Below, in pieces: positions 34,899 to 43,372 of a stretch of 64,000 bases of DNA. The notes under the pieces are model-generated. The model saw only the letters and a program-made list of their open reading frames with translations. It did no database searches and had not been told where the DNA came from. Position numbers and translations under genes: made by a program. How positions within the stretch are numbered: position 1 is the first letter of the stretch; the number at the start of each line of letters is the position of its first letter. Origin of the DNA: Viridibacillus sp050278625 (lineage in GTDB: Bacteria; Bacillota; Bacilli; Bacillales_A; Planococcaceae); the NCBI RefSeq assembly GCF_050278625.1, contig NZ_JBNNTI010000005.1, positions 58,220 through 122,219 of the forward strand, read 5' to 3'.

Positions 34899-35567
34899 AT
34901 GGACATCGAACGCATAAATGAGAATACACTCAAACTCTTCATTTCTTATCATGACATTGAAGAACGTGGATTCACGAAAGATGAAGTATGGTATAACCGG
35001 GAAAAAAGCGAAGAACTCTTCTGGTCTATGATGGATGAAATAAATGATGAAGAATATTTTGAAGTTGAAGGACCATTATGGATCCAAGTGATAGTTCAAG
35101 AGAATGGTCTAGAGTTAACTATCACACACGCTAAAATTTATAAGGACGGTCAGCATATCGAACCGCCCTTCGATATAGAAGATAAACACAGAATGATGTC
35201 ATCTGCATTTGGTGGCGATGAGCCAAAAGTGCACGAATTTGACGATTTTGAAGATCTTGTAAATAGCACAATTGATGAAGATTCCGATTTTATTTTTAAA
35301 TTACAGGAATTTGATGATATTATTCCTCTTGCAAAAAAAATACAAGAGACCGCCTTATACCATAATGCTTTATATGAATGGGAAGGCGGCTATTATTTGC
35401 ACATCCGTTTTAATGAAGAGGTTTTACATGATGAGGCCGAAGACATCTTCAGTGTTATTACTGAATTTTCTACGGACGCAGATGTAACAATTCACATTCT
35501 TCAAGAATACGGTAAAGCATTAATGGAAAAAGACTGTTTTGATACTGTCATAAAGTATTTTTCTTAA
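34899..35567 (+). CDS. mecA: Clp adaptor protein MecA
   Basis: MecA delivers substrates such as ComK to ClpC-ClpP. The 222-residue protein has the N-terminal substrate-binding domain (MDIERINENTLKLFISYHDI) and the C-terminal ClpC-binding domain joined by an acidic linker (about 95-135). The start at 34899 follows GAAGGGAG. Position between spx and coiA is the B. subtilis order. Confidence 0.95.
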   Translation: MDIERINENTLKLFISYHDIEERGFTKDEVWYNREKSEELFWSMMDEINDEEYFEVEGPLWIQVIVQENGLELTITHAKIYKDGQHIEPPFDIEDKHRMMSSAFGGDEPKVHEFDDFEDLVNSTIDEDSDFIFKLQEFDDIIPLAKKIQETALYHNALYEWEGGYYLHIRFNEEVLHDEAEDIFSVITEFSTDADVTIHILQEYGKALMEKDCFDTVIKYFS

Positions 35568-35641
35568 ATGACATTGAAAATCCCCCGAATCCGAGGGTAC
35601 TGAAAAATTTACGTTTTTAAAATGTAATGTTCTTCAATAGT

Positions 35642-35693
35642 AAACACCGGCACTTTTTGTTCGATTTTGAACAGAAAGTGCCGGTGTTTTTTT
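35642..35693 (+). terminator. Strong hairpin after mecA (perhaps the end of the IS1182 remnant)
   Basis: A 15-bp perfect stem (35642-35656 with 35675-35689) encloses a GTTC/GAAC inner stem and is followed by seven T. It lies between mecA and the 3' end of an IS1182 transposase remnant, so it may belong to the element while ending mecA. Confidence 0.85.
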
Positions 35694-35703
35694 GGTATTT
35701 CCC

Positions 35704-36110
35704 TTATTTTTCATTTAAGAGCTTCAAGATCCGTTTCAAATTCACCGCAAATATTGTTGTAGCTCCTTGAACTTCCAGGCCAAATTAACCCGCCGATTTT
35801 GCCAATGTCCGTCACCTTTTTCACCTGTTGTCACAACTGCCACTGTAATAATTCATTCATCACTCATCGCAATGTGCATTTTAAATGCAAAGAAAGAAGA
35901 ATCGGCCGATTTATGTCCTAATCGCGCATCTGAATCCGAGGTGTAACTTAGTTGTCCGTCATAATCTTCGATGACGTTTAATTTCTCTTGTACGGCAGGG
36001 ACTGAGCGACTTTGGATTGTGTTTCTACAATTTCCACGACTTGACGACAATAGTCTAATTCCTCTGTGATTTCATTTGAAGTTAGTTTTAATGGAAATTT
36101 TTATTTTATC
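35704..36110 (-). pseudogene. IS1182-family transposase remnant
   Basis: Minus-strand fragments of one transposase can be read: KFPLKLTSNEITEELDYCRQ, then after a frameshift VPAVQEKLNVIEDYDGQLS, LGHKSADSSFF and HIAMSDE, a stop, IITVAVVTTGEKGD, a large deletion, and the C-terminal IFAVNLKRILKLLNEK ending at 35704. It has at least two frame disruptions and no N-terminal half. Confidence 0.85.
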
Positions 36111-36125
36111 ATTATATAAAGAGGT

Positions 36126-36353
36126 AGGTGTGAATCGGAAAGAATGAAAAACTCAGAAAAACGATAAAACTAGTTGATTGGAGTGCAGGCGGCGACTCCT
36201 TGAGGAATTAGCGAACGTCTTGAGACCCCGCAGGAGAGTTAGCGACGAGGAGGCTCAAGGTTCGTCCCCAGGAAAGCATCTGCCGGAACGGAAATAAACG
36301 GCATCGAAGAAAAAGCCGGGGCTAAAATTCATTTTATGGACTTTTTCAGTGCC
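36126..36353. repeat. Dispersed ~230-bp repeat, copy A
   Basis: It runs from AGGTGTGAATCGG to TTTTATGGACTTTTTCAG. A near copy lies at 61588-61817, also beside IS1182 debris. The GC-rich core (GGAGTGCAGGCGGCGACTCC, AGCGACGAGGAGGCTC, GGAAAGCATCTGCC) resembles, in reverse orientation, the tandem repeats at 45.8-46.9 kb and a repeat type common in Bacillaceae intergenic DNA. Confidence 0.85.
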
Positions 36354-36431
36354 TTCCCGAATCCCAGGGGATTTTTCCCTTGCAATTTATCCTGTAAATT
36401 TATAGAATGGATAAAAATAGGAGGTGGTTGT

Positions 36432-37577
36432 ATTTTAACTGCTATAACAACAAATAATGATCTATTTATACTTTCTACTACACATACGAGAGAAAACCTA
36501 AAACATTTAAGGCAAACCCTTAAGTTTTTCTGTCCACAATGTAAAGGAGAATTACAACTTCGAGTAGGGGATATTGTTATTCCTCATTTTGCTCACAAAA
36601 AGGATGCGAATTGTCTTCAATTATTTTCGGATGGAGAGTCGAAGGACCATTTAGAAGGTAAGCAACAACTTTATCATTTTTTTGAAACGAAAGGATTATC
36701 TGTTCAACTAGAGCCTTTTATAAAGGACTTGTCACAGCGACCGGATTTATTGGTAACAACTCAAAATGAGCAATATGCCATTGAATTTCAGTGTAGTAAT
36801 ATTCCTATTGAGATGGTACAAGCTCGTACGAAAGGCTATATGAATGCAAAGATAGTTCCGATATGGCTTCTTAAAACCCCTAATTTTAAGCAGCAAAAAT
36901 CTACAAGTATTCAACTCATTCAACTCTCTCCATTTCGTCAACAATTTATCACACGTCATTCCCAGCATGGCACAACCCTTCTCACATACAATCCGACTAC
37001 AGCAATGTTTATGTACTATTCACATTTACTATTTATACAAGGGTATAGTTTTATCGCTAAAGTACAACAGCTTCCGATTGCTCATCAGCATTTTCCGTTT
37101 CTACAATTAAAAGAGCCAACAAAAGAGGAATTTGGCCTGTATTGGCAAGTACATTTACATATTCGAAATCGCTTTTTACGTCAACGATTCTACTTAAGTA
37201 GAAAAGGAGTGCAGGATTTGCTCTTAAAAGGCTGTTACAGTGCGCGTATGGGGCTTGAACAATTACCTCTATTCATTGGCTTGCCTGTCCGAAATGCCCA
37301 GTATATCGATGTCTACATCTTAGAATGGCAAGCTTCTTTCTTCTTCTTCTTACAAGATTGTCAAAAGAGTATATTACAAGTGGATGATGAGCTTATTTCA
37401 ATATTTATGAAGAATAATCAATTTTATTTTCATGATGAACGAGGTAAGGAAGCAATTCTTCACTATATTTCATTATTGAAAAAGTTGCATATTCATTCCA
37501 TCCACTCTTCTACAAAAGAAGCTGAAATTTTACAATTGTTGCATAATGAATTCCTTGCAAAGTGTTATGAAAATTGA
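36432..37577 (+). CDS. coiA: Competence protein CoiA, apparently starting at ATT
   Basis: CoiA is a competence-induced nuclease-like protein needed to process incoming DNA in transformation. The protein carries a zinc-ribbon-like FFCPQCKGEL and HFAHKKDANC, then the nuclease motif RPDLLVTTQNEQYAIEFQCS (PD-(D/E)xK type). AGGAGG at 36419-36424 is 7 nt before ATT at 36432, giving (M)LTAITT, the usual CoiA start, and 381 residues (373 in B. subtilis). No in-frame ATG, GTG or TTG lies at that spacing. The upstream ATG at 36336 lies inside the dispersed repeat and would add 32 odd residues. Confidence 0.87.
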   Translation: MLTAITTNNDLFILSTTHTRENLKHLRQTLKFFCPQCKGELQLRVGDIVIPHFAHKKDANCLQLFSDGESKDHLEGKQQLYHFFETKGLSVQLEPFIKDLSQRPDLLVTTQNEQYAIEFQCSNIPIEMVQARTKGYMNAKIVPIWLLKTPNFKQQKSTSIQLIQLSPFRQQFITRHSQHGTTLLTYNPTTAMFMYYSHLLFIQGYSFIAKVQQLPIAHQHFPFLQLKEPTKEEFGLYWQVHLHIRNRFLRQRFYLSRKGVQDLLLKGCYSARMGLEQLPLFIGLPVRNAQYIDVYILEWQASFFFFLQDCQKSILQVDDELISIFMKNNQFYFHDERGKEAILHYISLLKKLHIHSIHSSTKEAEILQLLHNEFLAKCYEN

Positions 37578-37631
37578 GAAAATAATATAGTGATTGTTTC
37601 TCAATGTATGTACAATAGGAGGTCATAGATT

Positions 37632-39449
37632 ATGACAATGAAACCAGAAACAAAAGTATTAACAAGACAAGAGGTGCCTGTTGAACTTACTTGGCGTCTT
37701 GAAGATATCTTTGAGACAGACGAGGCTTGGGAAGCAGAGTTTAAAGAGATTAGTGCTTTAAGTGAAAATGCTGCATCTTATCAAGATACAATTGTAAACG
37801 GTGCACAGGCACTATTAGCAGCCCTTCAATACCGAGATAAATTATTTTCAAAATTAATGCGCCTTTATACTTATTCTCATATGCGCTTGGATCAAGATAC
37901 AGCAAACAGCTTCTATCAAGCAATGGATAGTCGTTGTAAATCACTTTATGCGAAAGTTTCAACGGGTCTGTCATTTTTAACACCTGAAATTTTAGCATTA
38001 GATGAAAATATAATTGAACAATATATAGTTGAAAATGAAGAACTTCAACTTTACAGACAAGAATTACTTGAAATTAACATTGGGCGTCCACATATTCTGC
38101 CAGCAGAACAAGAGGCAATCCTTGCGCAGTTGTCAGAGGTAACGGGTGCATCGTCTGAAACATTTAGTACATTAAATAATGCTGATTTACAGTTCCCTAC
38201 GATTGAAGATGAAAATGGTCATCAAGTTCAACTAACACATGGGAACTATACACATTTCTTAGAAAGCGGCGATCGTAAAGTACGTGAAGCAGCATTCCGC
38301 GCAATGTATAAAACATACGGAGAATTCCGTAACACATTTGCAACGACTCTTGCTGGTAATATTAAAGGTGATAACGTTAGTGCGCGTATTCGTAAATACG
38401 AATCTGCTCGTCAAGCTGCTATGGCGGCGAATCATATTCCAGAAAAAGTATATGATCAACTCATTTCGACAATTCATAAGTATTTACCGTTGATGCATCG
38501 TTATATTGCTTTGCGCAAAAAAGTATTGGGTGTTGAAGAACTTCATATGTGGGATATATATACACCACTTGTACAAGAATCAAAGGTAGATATGCCATAT
38601 GAAGAAGCTAAAAGCAAAATGTTAAAAAGCTTTGAAGTGCTTGGTGATGAATATGTAAATATTGTTAAACAAGGTTTAGAGGATCGCTGGGTAGATGTAC
38701 TTGAAAACAAAGGTAAACGAAGCGGTGCATATTCTTCTGGTGCATATGGTACGAATCCTTATGTCCTAATGAACTGGCAAAATAATCTAGATAATCTATT
38801 TACTCTTGTTCATGAATTTGGACATAGTGTCCATAGTTACTTCACTCGCAACAACCAGCCGTTCGTATACGGAAACTATTCTATTTTCGTTGCAGAAGTT
38901 GCATCCACTTGTAACGAAGAGTTATTAAACCATTATTTGTTAAATACGATTGAAGATCCACAACAACGTATTTATATACTGAATCACTGGTTAGAAGGAT
39001 TCCGCGGTACAATTTTCCGCCAAACTATGTTTGCTGAATTTGAGCATATTATTCATCAGCTTGATCAAAATGGTGAAGCGTTAACAGCGGAAAAAATGAC
39101 GGAAGTCTACTATAGTTTAAATAAACAATATTATGGAGACGACATTGTGGTAGATGAAGAGATTGGTCTAGAATGGGCACGTATCCCTCACTTCTACTAC
39201 AATTACTATGTGTATCAATATGCAACAGGTAAGAGTGCAGCTACTGCGCTAAGTGCTCAAATCCTTGAAGAAGGACAACCTGCAGTAGATCGTTATATTA
39301 ACAATTTCCTAAAAGCGGGATGTTCAGACTTCCCGATTGAAGTATTAAAAGCAGCGGGCGTTAATATGGAATCTGCTGAGCCAATCGAAGAAGCTTGCAA
39401 AGTATTTGAGAAAAACTTAGAGGAACTAGAAAAACTTCTTAACGTATAA
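37632..39449 (+). CDS. pepF: Oligoendopeptidase F
   Basis: This M3-family zinc metallopeptidase of 605 residues is cytosolic and cleaves oligopeptides. The zinc site is HEFGH (394-398), with the third ligand in the downstream VAEVASTCNEE. GGAGG precedes the ATG. The gene follows coiA as in B. subtilis (yjbF-yjbG). A terminator and the RoxS locus follow. Confidence 0.96.
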   Translation: MTMKPETKVLTRQEVPVELTWRLEDIFETDEAWEAEFKEISALSENAASYQDTIVNGAQALLAALQYRDKLFSKLMRLYTYSHMRLDQDTANSFYQAMDSRCKSLYAKVSTGLSFLTPEILALDENIIEQYIVENEELQLYRQELLEINIGRPHILPAEQEAILAQLSEVTGASSETFSTLNNADLQFPTIEDENGHQVQLTHGNYTHFLESGDRKVREAAFRAMYKTYGEFRNTFATTLAGNIKGDNVSARIRKYESARQAAMAANHIPEKVYDQLISTIHKYLPLMHRYIALRKKVLGVEELHMWDIYTPLVQESKVDMPYEEAKSKMLKSFEVLGDEYVNIVKQGLEDRWVDVLENKGKRSGAYSSGAYGTNPYVLMNWQNNLDNLFTLVHEFGHSVHSYFTRNNQPFVYGNYSIFVAEVASTCNEELLNHYLLNTIEDPQQRIYILNHWLEGFRGTIFRQTMFAEFEHIIHQLDQNGEALTAEKMTEVYYSLNKQYYGDDIVVDEEIGLEWARIPHFYYNYYVYQYATGKSAATALSAQILEEGQPAVDRYINNFLKAGCSDFPIEVLKAAGVNMESAEPIEEACKVFEKNLEELEKLLNV

Positions 39450-39464
39450 TAGTAAATGGTTAAA

Positions 39465-39500
39465 AAGCCGAGGAGAGAAATAATTTTCCTCGGCATTTTT
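39465..39500 (+). terminator. Terminator after pepF
   Basis: GCCGAGGA (39467-39474) pairs with TCCTCGGC (39487-39494), followed by ATTTTT. Confidence 0.87.
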
Positions 39501-39671
39501 AATTAGAAAACATTCCTTATGGGATAATCTGCAATGGTTAATATTTGAATGAAAACTTAAAAATAGTAATTTTAAGGCTCGACAAAACCATGTCAATTTT
39601 AAGTTTAAAATGCTTATTACTACATGCAAACGCTTTCCTTATGACAACTTTGTGAATTCAATTCTGAATCG

Positions 39672-39722
39672 TTGCTATATCAATTTTTCCATGCTAAAGT
39701 GTTAGATGTGAAATAAATCACA
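39672..39722 (+). promoter_or_regulatory. roxS promoter with Rex/Fnr-type operator
   Basis: TTGCTA (39672-39677), 17 nt and TAAAGT (39695-39700) make a promoter whose start falls about 39707. The perfect palindrome TGTGA-AATAAA-TCACA (39707-39722) covers the start site. It fits both the Rex and the Fnr consensus; B. subtilis roxS is controlled by Rex and ResD. Confidence 0.75.
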
Positions 39723-39818
39723 AACAAACATACACCCCTTTGTTTGAAACGTGAACATTTCTCCCATCCCCTTTGTGAAAAGAAGGCGTCTCTCGTAGAG
39801 GCGCCTCTTTTATTTTTT
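39707..39818 (+). ncRNA. roxS: RoxS/RsaE small regulatory RNA
   Basis: This RNA contains the C-rich, single-stranded seed motifs of RsaE/RoxS: ACCCCTTTGTTTGAA (39734-39748) and TTTCTCCCATCCCCTTTGTG (39759-39778). A terminator stem AGGCGTCTCT/AGAGGCGCCT (39784-39806) with a T tract ends it. RoxS base-pairs with ribosome sites of central metabolism and respiration mRNAs to rebalance NAD+/NADH. Its location between pepF and spxH matches B. subtilis. It is about 110 nt long; the exact 5' end is inferred from the promoter. Confidence 0.92.
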
Positions 39819-39949
39819 TATATTCTATTAACTGCTAACTATCATCTACATATTCACTAGACCTTACATATAATCAAAAAGACTTTTAATAGTTACATTA
39901 AGAAAGCTAGCAACGACTAAAAAGATCGTTACTAGCCTATATATAATAT

Positions 39950-40762
39950 TTATTTTAAACGCCACAGCGATGATTCTTCATAATTGATGCGGTCGACTTT
40001 TTGTTGTAGCATTTTCTTTTTTAACTCTCGGTCAGCAGTTTGTTCAGTAATATTATAAATTGATGCTACTTCTTTAGTTGTTAATGTATGATACCGTTTA
40101 AATAATTCTTCTACTGATGGAGGCTGTTGACAAATAAGTTCACCGTCTAATAATTCTTCTAATATTTGTTCATAAACTTCATATGAATAATTTCCACTAA
40201 CTTTTAAACCTTCATCTTCAATATTTTCATTAAAGAAAACGAAGCTTGGTACCTCTTCTACTTCCATCTCACGCGTAATGCATAAATCACTTTGAAATGC
40301 ACGAGAAGCTTCTAACGATTGGAAGTCTGTTTGGAACTCTTGAATATCTAATTTAGCCTCTTTGGCTATTTCGACTAGGGTCGAGCATGAGCGAACGTTT
40401 TTCGTATTCAACAATACATATTCTTGTAATTTCATTAGGTAACGATAGCCAGCTTTTTTTCCTTGTAATTCAGCAGCCTTTACTGCGATTGAAGGAAGAA
40501 CGGGATGAGAGACATCAATTTCTTCATATTCACTATTACAGCTATTTACACGTTGGCAAGCGACATTAAGCGAGGCTAATTCTGTACTAAGAACAAAGCG
40601 TAAAGTAAAGTACTGATTATAATTTACTTGAAGCTTACGGATAATTGCTTGTAAATCCCAACTGTCTGGAGCAAGTGGATCGACGAATACATAAAGCTCA
40701 ATCGGTCTACTAAGAGTTGTAGTAGGTGAAGGCGGTGCCGGCATGAACTGAATAGTATTCAC
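39950..40762 (-). CDS. spxH: ClpXP adaptor SpxH (YjbH) without the CxxC motif
   Basis: SpxH binds Spx and accelerates its degradation by ClpXP. The 270-residue DsbA-like protein matches the family (IELYVFVDPL, LSTELASLN, C-terminal ELFKRYHTLTTKEVASIYN). The thioredoxin-like site reads APDS at 31-34 where many YjbH proteins have CxxC, so redox chemistry at this site is impossible. GTG start; the start overlaps the yjbI stop in GTGA, so the two are co-translated. Confidence 0.93.
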   Translation of the reverse strand: MNTIQFMPAPPSPTTTLSRPIELYVFVDPLAPDSWDLQAIIRKLQVNYNQYFTLRFVLSTELASLNVACQRVNSCNSEYEEIDVSHPVLPSIAVKAAELQGKKAGYRYLMKLQEYVLLNTKNVRSCSTLVEIAKEAKLDIQEFQTDFQSLEASRAFQSDLCITREMEVEEVPSFVFFNENIEDEGLKVSGNYSYEVYEQILEELLDGELICQQPPSVEELFKRYHTLTTKEVASIYNITEQTADRELKKKMLQQKVDRINYEESSLWRLK

Positions 40763-41160
40763 TCTAATACCTCCTCGTCGTTATCAGGTGAATTAATCAT
40801 GTGGTGCGCTGTAAGGACGAGTCGTTTATAGTATATTTCTCGAATCTTTCCATCTAATCCAACTTCATCCATAGCATCAGCCATACATTCTAACCATGCT
40901 TGTGCACGTTCAGGTGTAATTTTGAAGTGCATGTGGCGGGCTCTCATCATTGGATGCCCATGTTCTTCTGTAAAAAGATTTGGACCACCTAAATATTGAG
41001 TTTGAAATTGAATTTGCTTGCGGGCTGTTTCAGTTAAATCATCAGGAAATATCGGCTTTAGCTTCGGATTTTTAGCGACTTTGGAGTAGAAAATCTTAAT
41101 CATTTTTGATAGTGTTTCTTCGCCAATTTCCTCATAAGGAATAATAGGTTTTTGCGTCAT
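40759..41160 (-). CDS. yjbI: Truncated hemoglobin (group II, YjbI)
   Basis: The 133-residue trHbO has PYEEIGEETLSKMIKIFYSKV, the YLGGPNLFTEEHGHPMMRARH segment with the proximal His, and F/G-helix residues typical of group II globins. It binds O2 or NO. The yjbI-yjbH pair is conserved; in staphylococci the hemoglobin affects YjbH-dependent Spx control. AAAGGAG precedes the ATG. Confidence 0.95.
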   Translation of the reverse strand: MTQKPIIPYEEIGEETLSKMIKIFYSKVAKNPKLKPIFPDDLTETARKQIQFQTQYLGGPNLFTEEHGHPMMRARHMHFKITPERAQAWLECMADAMDEVGLDGKIREIYYKRLVLTAHHMINSPDNDEEVLE

Positions 41161-41319
41161 TGATGATGCTCCTTTGCTTTAGCTGTAATTCTATTCTATC
41201 AACCTAAACGTTTTTTCTCAAACAAATCGATTAAATTACATTACTTTTTTCATATAGTTTAATAAAAAAGTCCGTAAAAGTGTATGATTACTGTAGAAAA
41301 TCGTACTTTCAAAGAAACT

Positions 41320-41366
41320 AATTAAAAAAAGAATCGACATATTGGTAGCTTAAATGTCGATTCTTA
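41320..41366 (-). terminator. Terminator of the CYTH-lytic transglycosylase operon
   Basis: On the minus strand AAGAATCGACAT (41354-41365) pairs with ATGTCGATTCTT (41329-41340), followed by seven T. Confidence 0.9.
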
Positions 41367-41412
41367 GAATAAATTGATATGTAATTGTTCGACAGCTCCG
41401 GCATTTCTGTCA

Positions 41413-42201
41413 TTATGCTTGATAGCTATTCATGATCTTATTCACATAGTTTGTCGTTTCTTTAAATGGTGGAACACCATTATATTTAGATACATTGCCA
41501 GGTCCTGCATTATATGCAGCTAACATTAGATTCATATTACCTCCGAATTTATCATACATTTGCTTCAAATACTTGGTGCCCCCCATAATGTTTTGTTCAG
41601 GGTCAAAAACATTAGAAACTCCAAGGAATTTGGCTGTACCTGGCATTAATTGCATAAGACCAGCCGCTCCGGCATGACTAACTACAGAGTTATTGAAATT
41701 AGATTCTTGTTTGATCACAGCTTTAATCATTTTTTCGGGAATTCCATAAGTTTCGGAAGCTTTTTTAATAATAGTATCATACTGCGTATTTGATGTAACA
41801 CTAGTAGGACCCGGTGTATAGCCAGTTAATACTGGATTCAAAGGTGTCATACTATATGTATTATTAGCCACAGAAGTTGGTTTATAAATAGGTGAGGTAC
41901 CGTTATAGTATAAGCTTGCAAGTTCGTTATTCGAGCTCGTTGTTGAAGCCCCCATTAAGCCGCTACCTAATAATGAAGCATAGTCAGTAGCATTTGAACT
42001 GTTCGAGCCTGCTACCGAGTTTGTTAAGCCAAGTAATTGGGACATGTTGCTTTGAGATGTTGATGAAGTCATCATTTCATTCATTAATTGTGTGAACATA
42101 CTAGATGAAGAAGATGATGAATCATTTGTTGATAAGCTAGTCGATCCCATGGATTGCAATCCTTGAATTTCAAGGAGCGTTTTTAAAGTCGAGATATCCA
42201 T
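41413..42201 (-). CDS. cwlQ: Lytic transglycosylase (CwlQ/YjbJ-like)
   Basis: The 262-residue protein has a Ser/Asn-rich low-complexity N-terminal half (about 18-135) and a C-terminal SLT domain. The catalytic Glu is in IKQESNFN, with the GLMQLMPGT and AYNAGPGNV motifs. B. subtilis CwlQ has both muramidase and lytic transglycosylase activity. No signal peptide is evident, as in YjbJ relatives. The gene follows the CYTH gene by 3 nt on the minus strand. Confidence 0.9.
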   Translation of the reverse strand: MDISTLKTLLEIQGLQSMGSTSLSTNDSSSSSSSMFTQLMNEMMTSSTSQSNMSQLLGLTNSVAGSNSSNATDYASLLGSGLMGASTTSSNNELASLYYNGTSPIYKPTSVANNTYSMTPLNPVLTGYTPGPTSVTSNTQYDTIIKKASETYGIPEKMIKAVIKQESNFNNSVVSHAGAAGLMQLMPGTAKFLGVSNVFDPEQNIMGGTKYLKQMYDKFGGNMNLMLAAYNAGPGNVSKYNGVPPFKETTNYVNKIMNSYQA

Positions 42202-42204
42202 CTA

Positions 42205-42792
42205 TTAACCTCTTTTCTTATTGACGGCAGCCATGAAGCGAGCGATTTTTTTATCCGCTTCTCTAACTGGTATTGAATGTTTTGCTAAAAATTCCTCAAA
42301 AATTACTCTACCTGTCTCCTCATCAGTCACTTCAAATTCTAGTTCATAGTCATCTGTGTCCAAATAGCGAGAATGGTCAAATACGAGAAGTCCGCCATTA
42401 TATTTTATTTCGGCACGCTTTGTAAAAAGTGTACCTAATAGTTGGAGATTAGCCGGATTAATTTGAAGTTTTTTTAATCGAGTATCTACTTCTTCTGACA
42501 TTAGAGTAGCCCCATTTAGCACTTCATTTACTTGTTCTGAAGTTAATAAATCAGTTGTTTCCAATAATCCAATACCAGATGCTGGTTCTTTTAATGTGCA
42601 TTCAAAGCGGTTTTGAACTTCTCGAATTCGAAGGCCACAACGTGCTTTCTTTAATTGAAAATCTGCTGTATCGAAATAATGATTCTTCTGTTCTTGAAAA
42701 TCTTCATTTGGAATGGCAAAAGTAATACAAAGTGTTTCATATTCCTCTTTCGAAAGTAGGTTTTTAAATTCAATTTCTAGTTGTTGTGCCAT
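42205..42792 (-). CDS. yjbK: CYTH-domain protein (YjbK-like)
   Basis: The 195-residue CYTH phosphohydrolase-fold protein begins with the signature QQLEIEFKNLLSKEEYETL (EIEfK type). It contains HYFDTADFQLKKARCGLRIR and the internal basic and acidic residues of the tunnel. Relatives hydrolyse inorganic triphosphate or bind nucleotides. The start at 42792 follows GAGAGGGTG by 6 nt. The substrate is unknown. Confidence 0.9.
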   Translation of the reverse strand: MAQQLEIEFKNLLSKEEYETLCITFAIPNEDFQEQKNHYFDTADFQLKKARCGLRIREVQNRFECTLKEPASGIGLLETTDLLTSEQVNEVLNGATLMSEEVDTRLKKLQINPANLQLLGTLFTKRAEIKYNGGLLVFDHSRYLDTDDYELEFEVTDEETGRVIFEEFLAKHSIPVREADKKIARFMAAVNKKRG

Positions 42793-42965
42793 GCCAATCA
42801 CCCTCTCTTTTTATGAATTCGTATTAATTAATTATAGGTGAAGTATAGACGGCATTGCAATGATTGTCGAAATGGGAAAAAGCATAACAATTCTCTGAAA
42901 AAGTGGGTAGTATTGAGGCTTACTATGATAAAATGATAGGAGATTCACGGAAAGGAAGATAGGCT

Positions 42966-43361
42966 TTGCGTAAAACATATATAGTAGAAAATGGATTACA
43001 ACTAGAAAAACAAATTCAATTGCAAATATGCGGAGAAACACCTGATTGTGAATGGCGAGCTGCAGGACAGGTTATTACTGATTCAGACGCCATGGCTTTT
43101 ATCTATCTAATGGATGCTGGGGAAGACTACCATTACATAAAATTCCCGCAAACTATTTGGCCGCTATTAGTCAAAACATTACAATCTGATTTTGAACCAT
43201 TATTAACCTGGGGCGATAAACAGACTGAATTGATCAACTTCCAGGATGAATTAAACGCACTTATATTTAATATTGAAGGAAATCATAATTATGGAGCAGA
43301 CTTTTCAACAGCTGTTGAAGAAGCCTTTGCAGAAATATTGAACGAATCCCGAGAAGATTAG
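42966..43361 (+). CDS. yjbL: YjbL-like protein (UPF0738)
   Basis: The 131-residue acidic soluble protein matches the UPF0738 family by length and context (divergent from yjbK, before yjbM). It starts at TTG after GGAAAGGAAG. Conserved segments include FIYLMDAGEDYHYIKFP and FEPLLTWGD. No function is known. Confidence 0.8.
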   Translation: MRKTYIVENGLQLEKQIQLQICGETPDCEWRAAGQVITDSDAMAFIYLMDAGEDYHYIKFPQTIWPLLVKTLQSDFEPLLTWGDKQTELINFQDELNALIFNIEGNHNYGADFSTAVEEAFAEILNESRED

Positions 43362-43372
43362 GGGGACTTATC

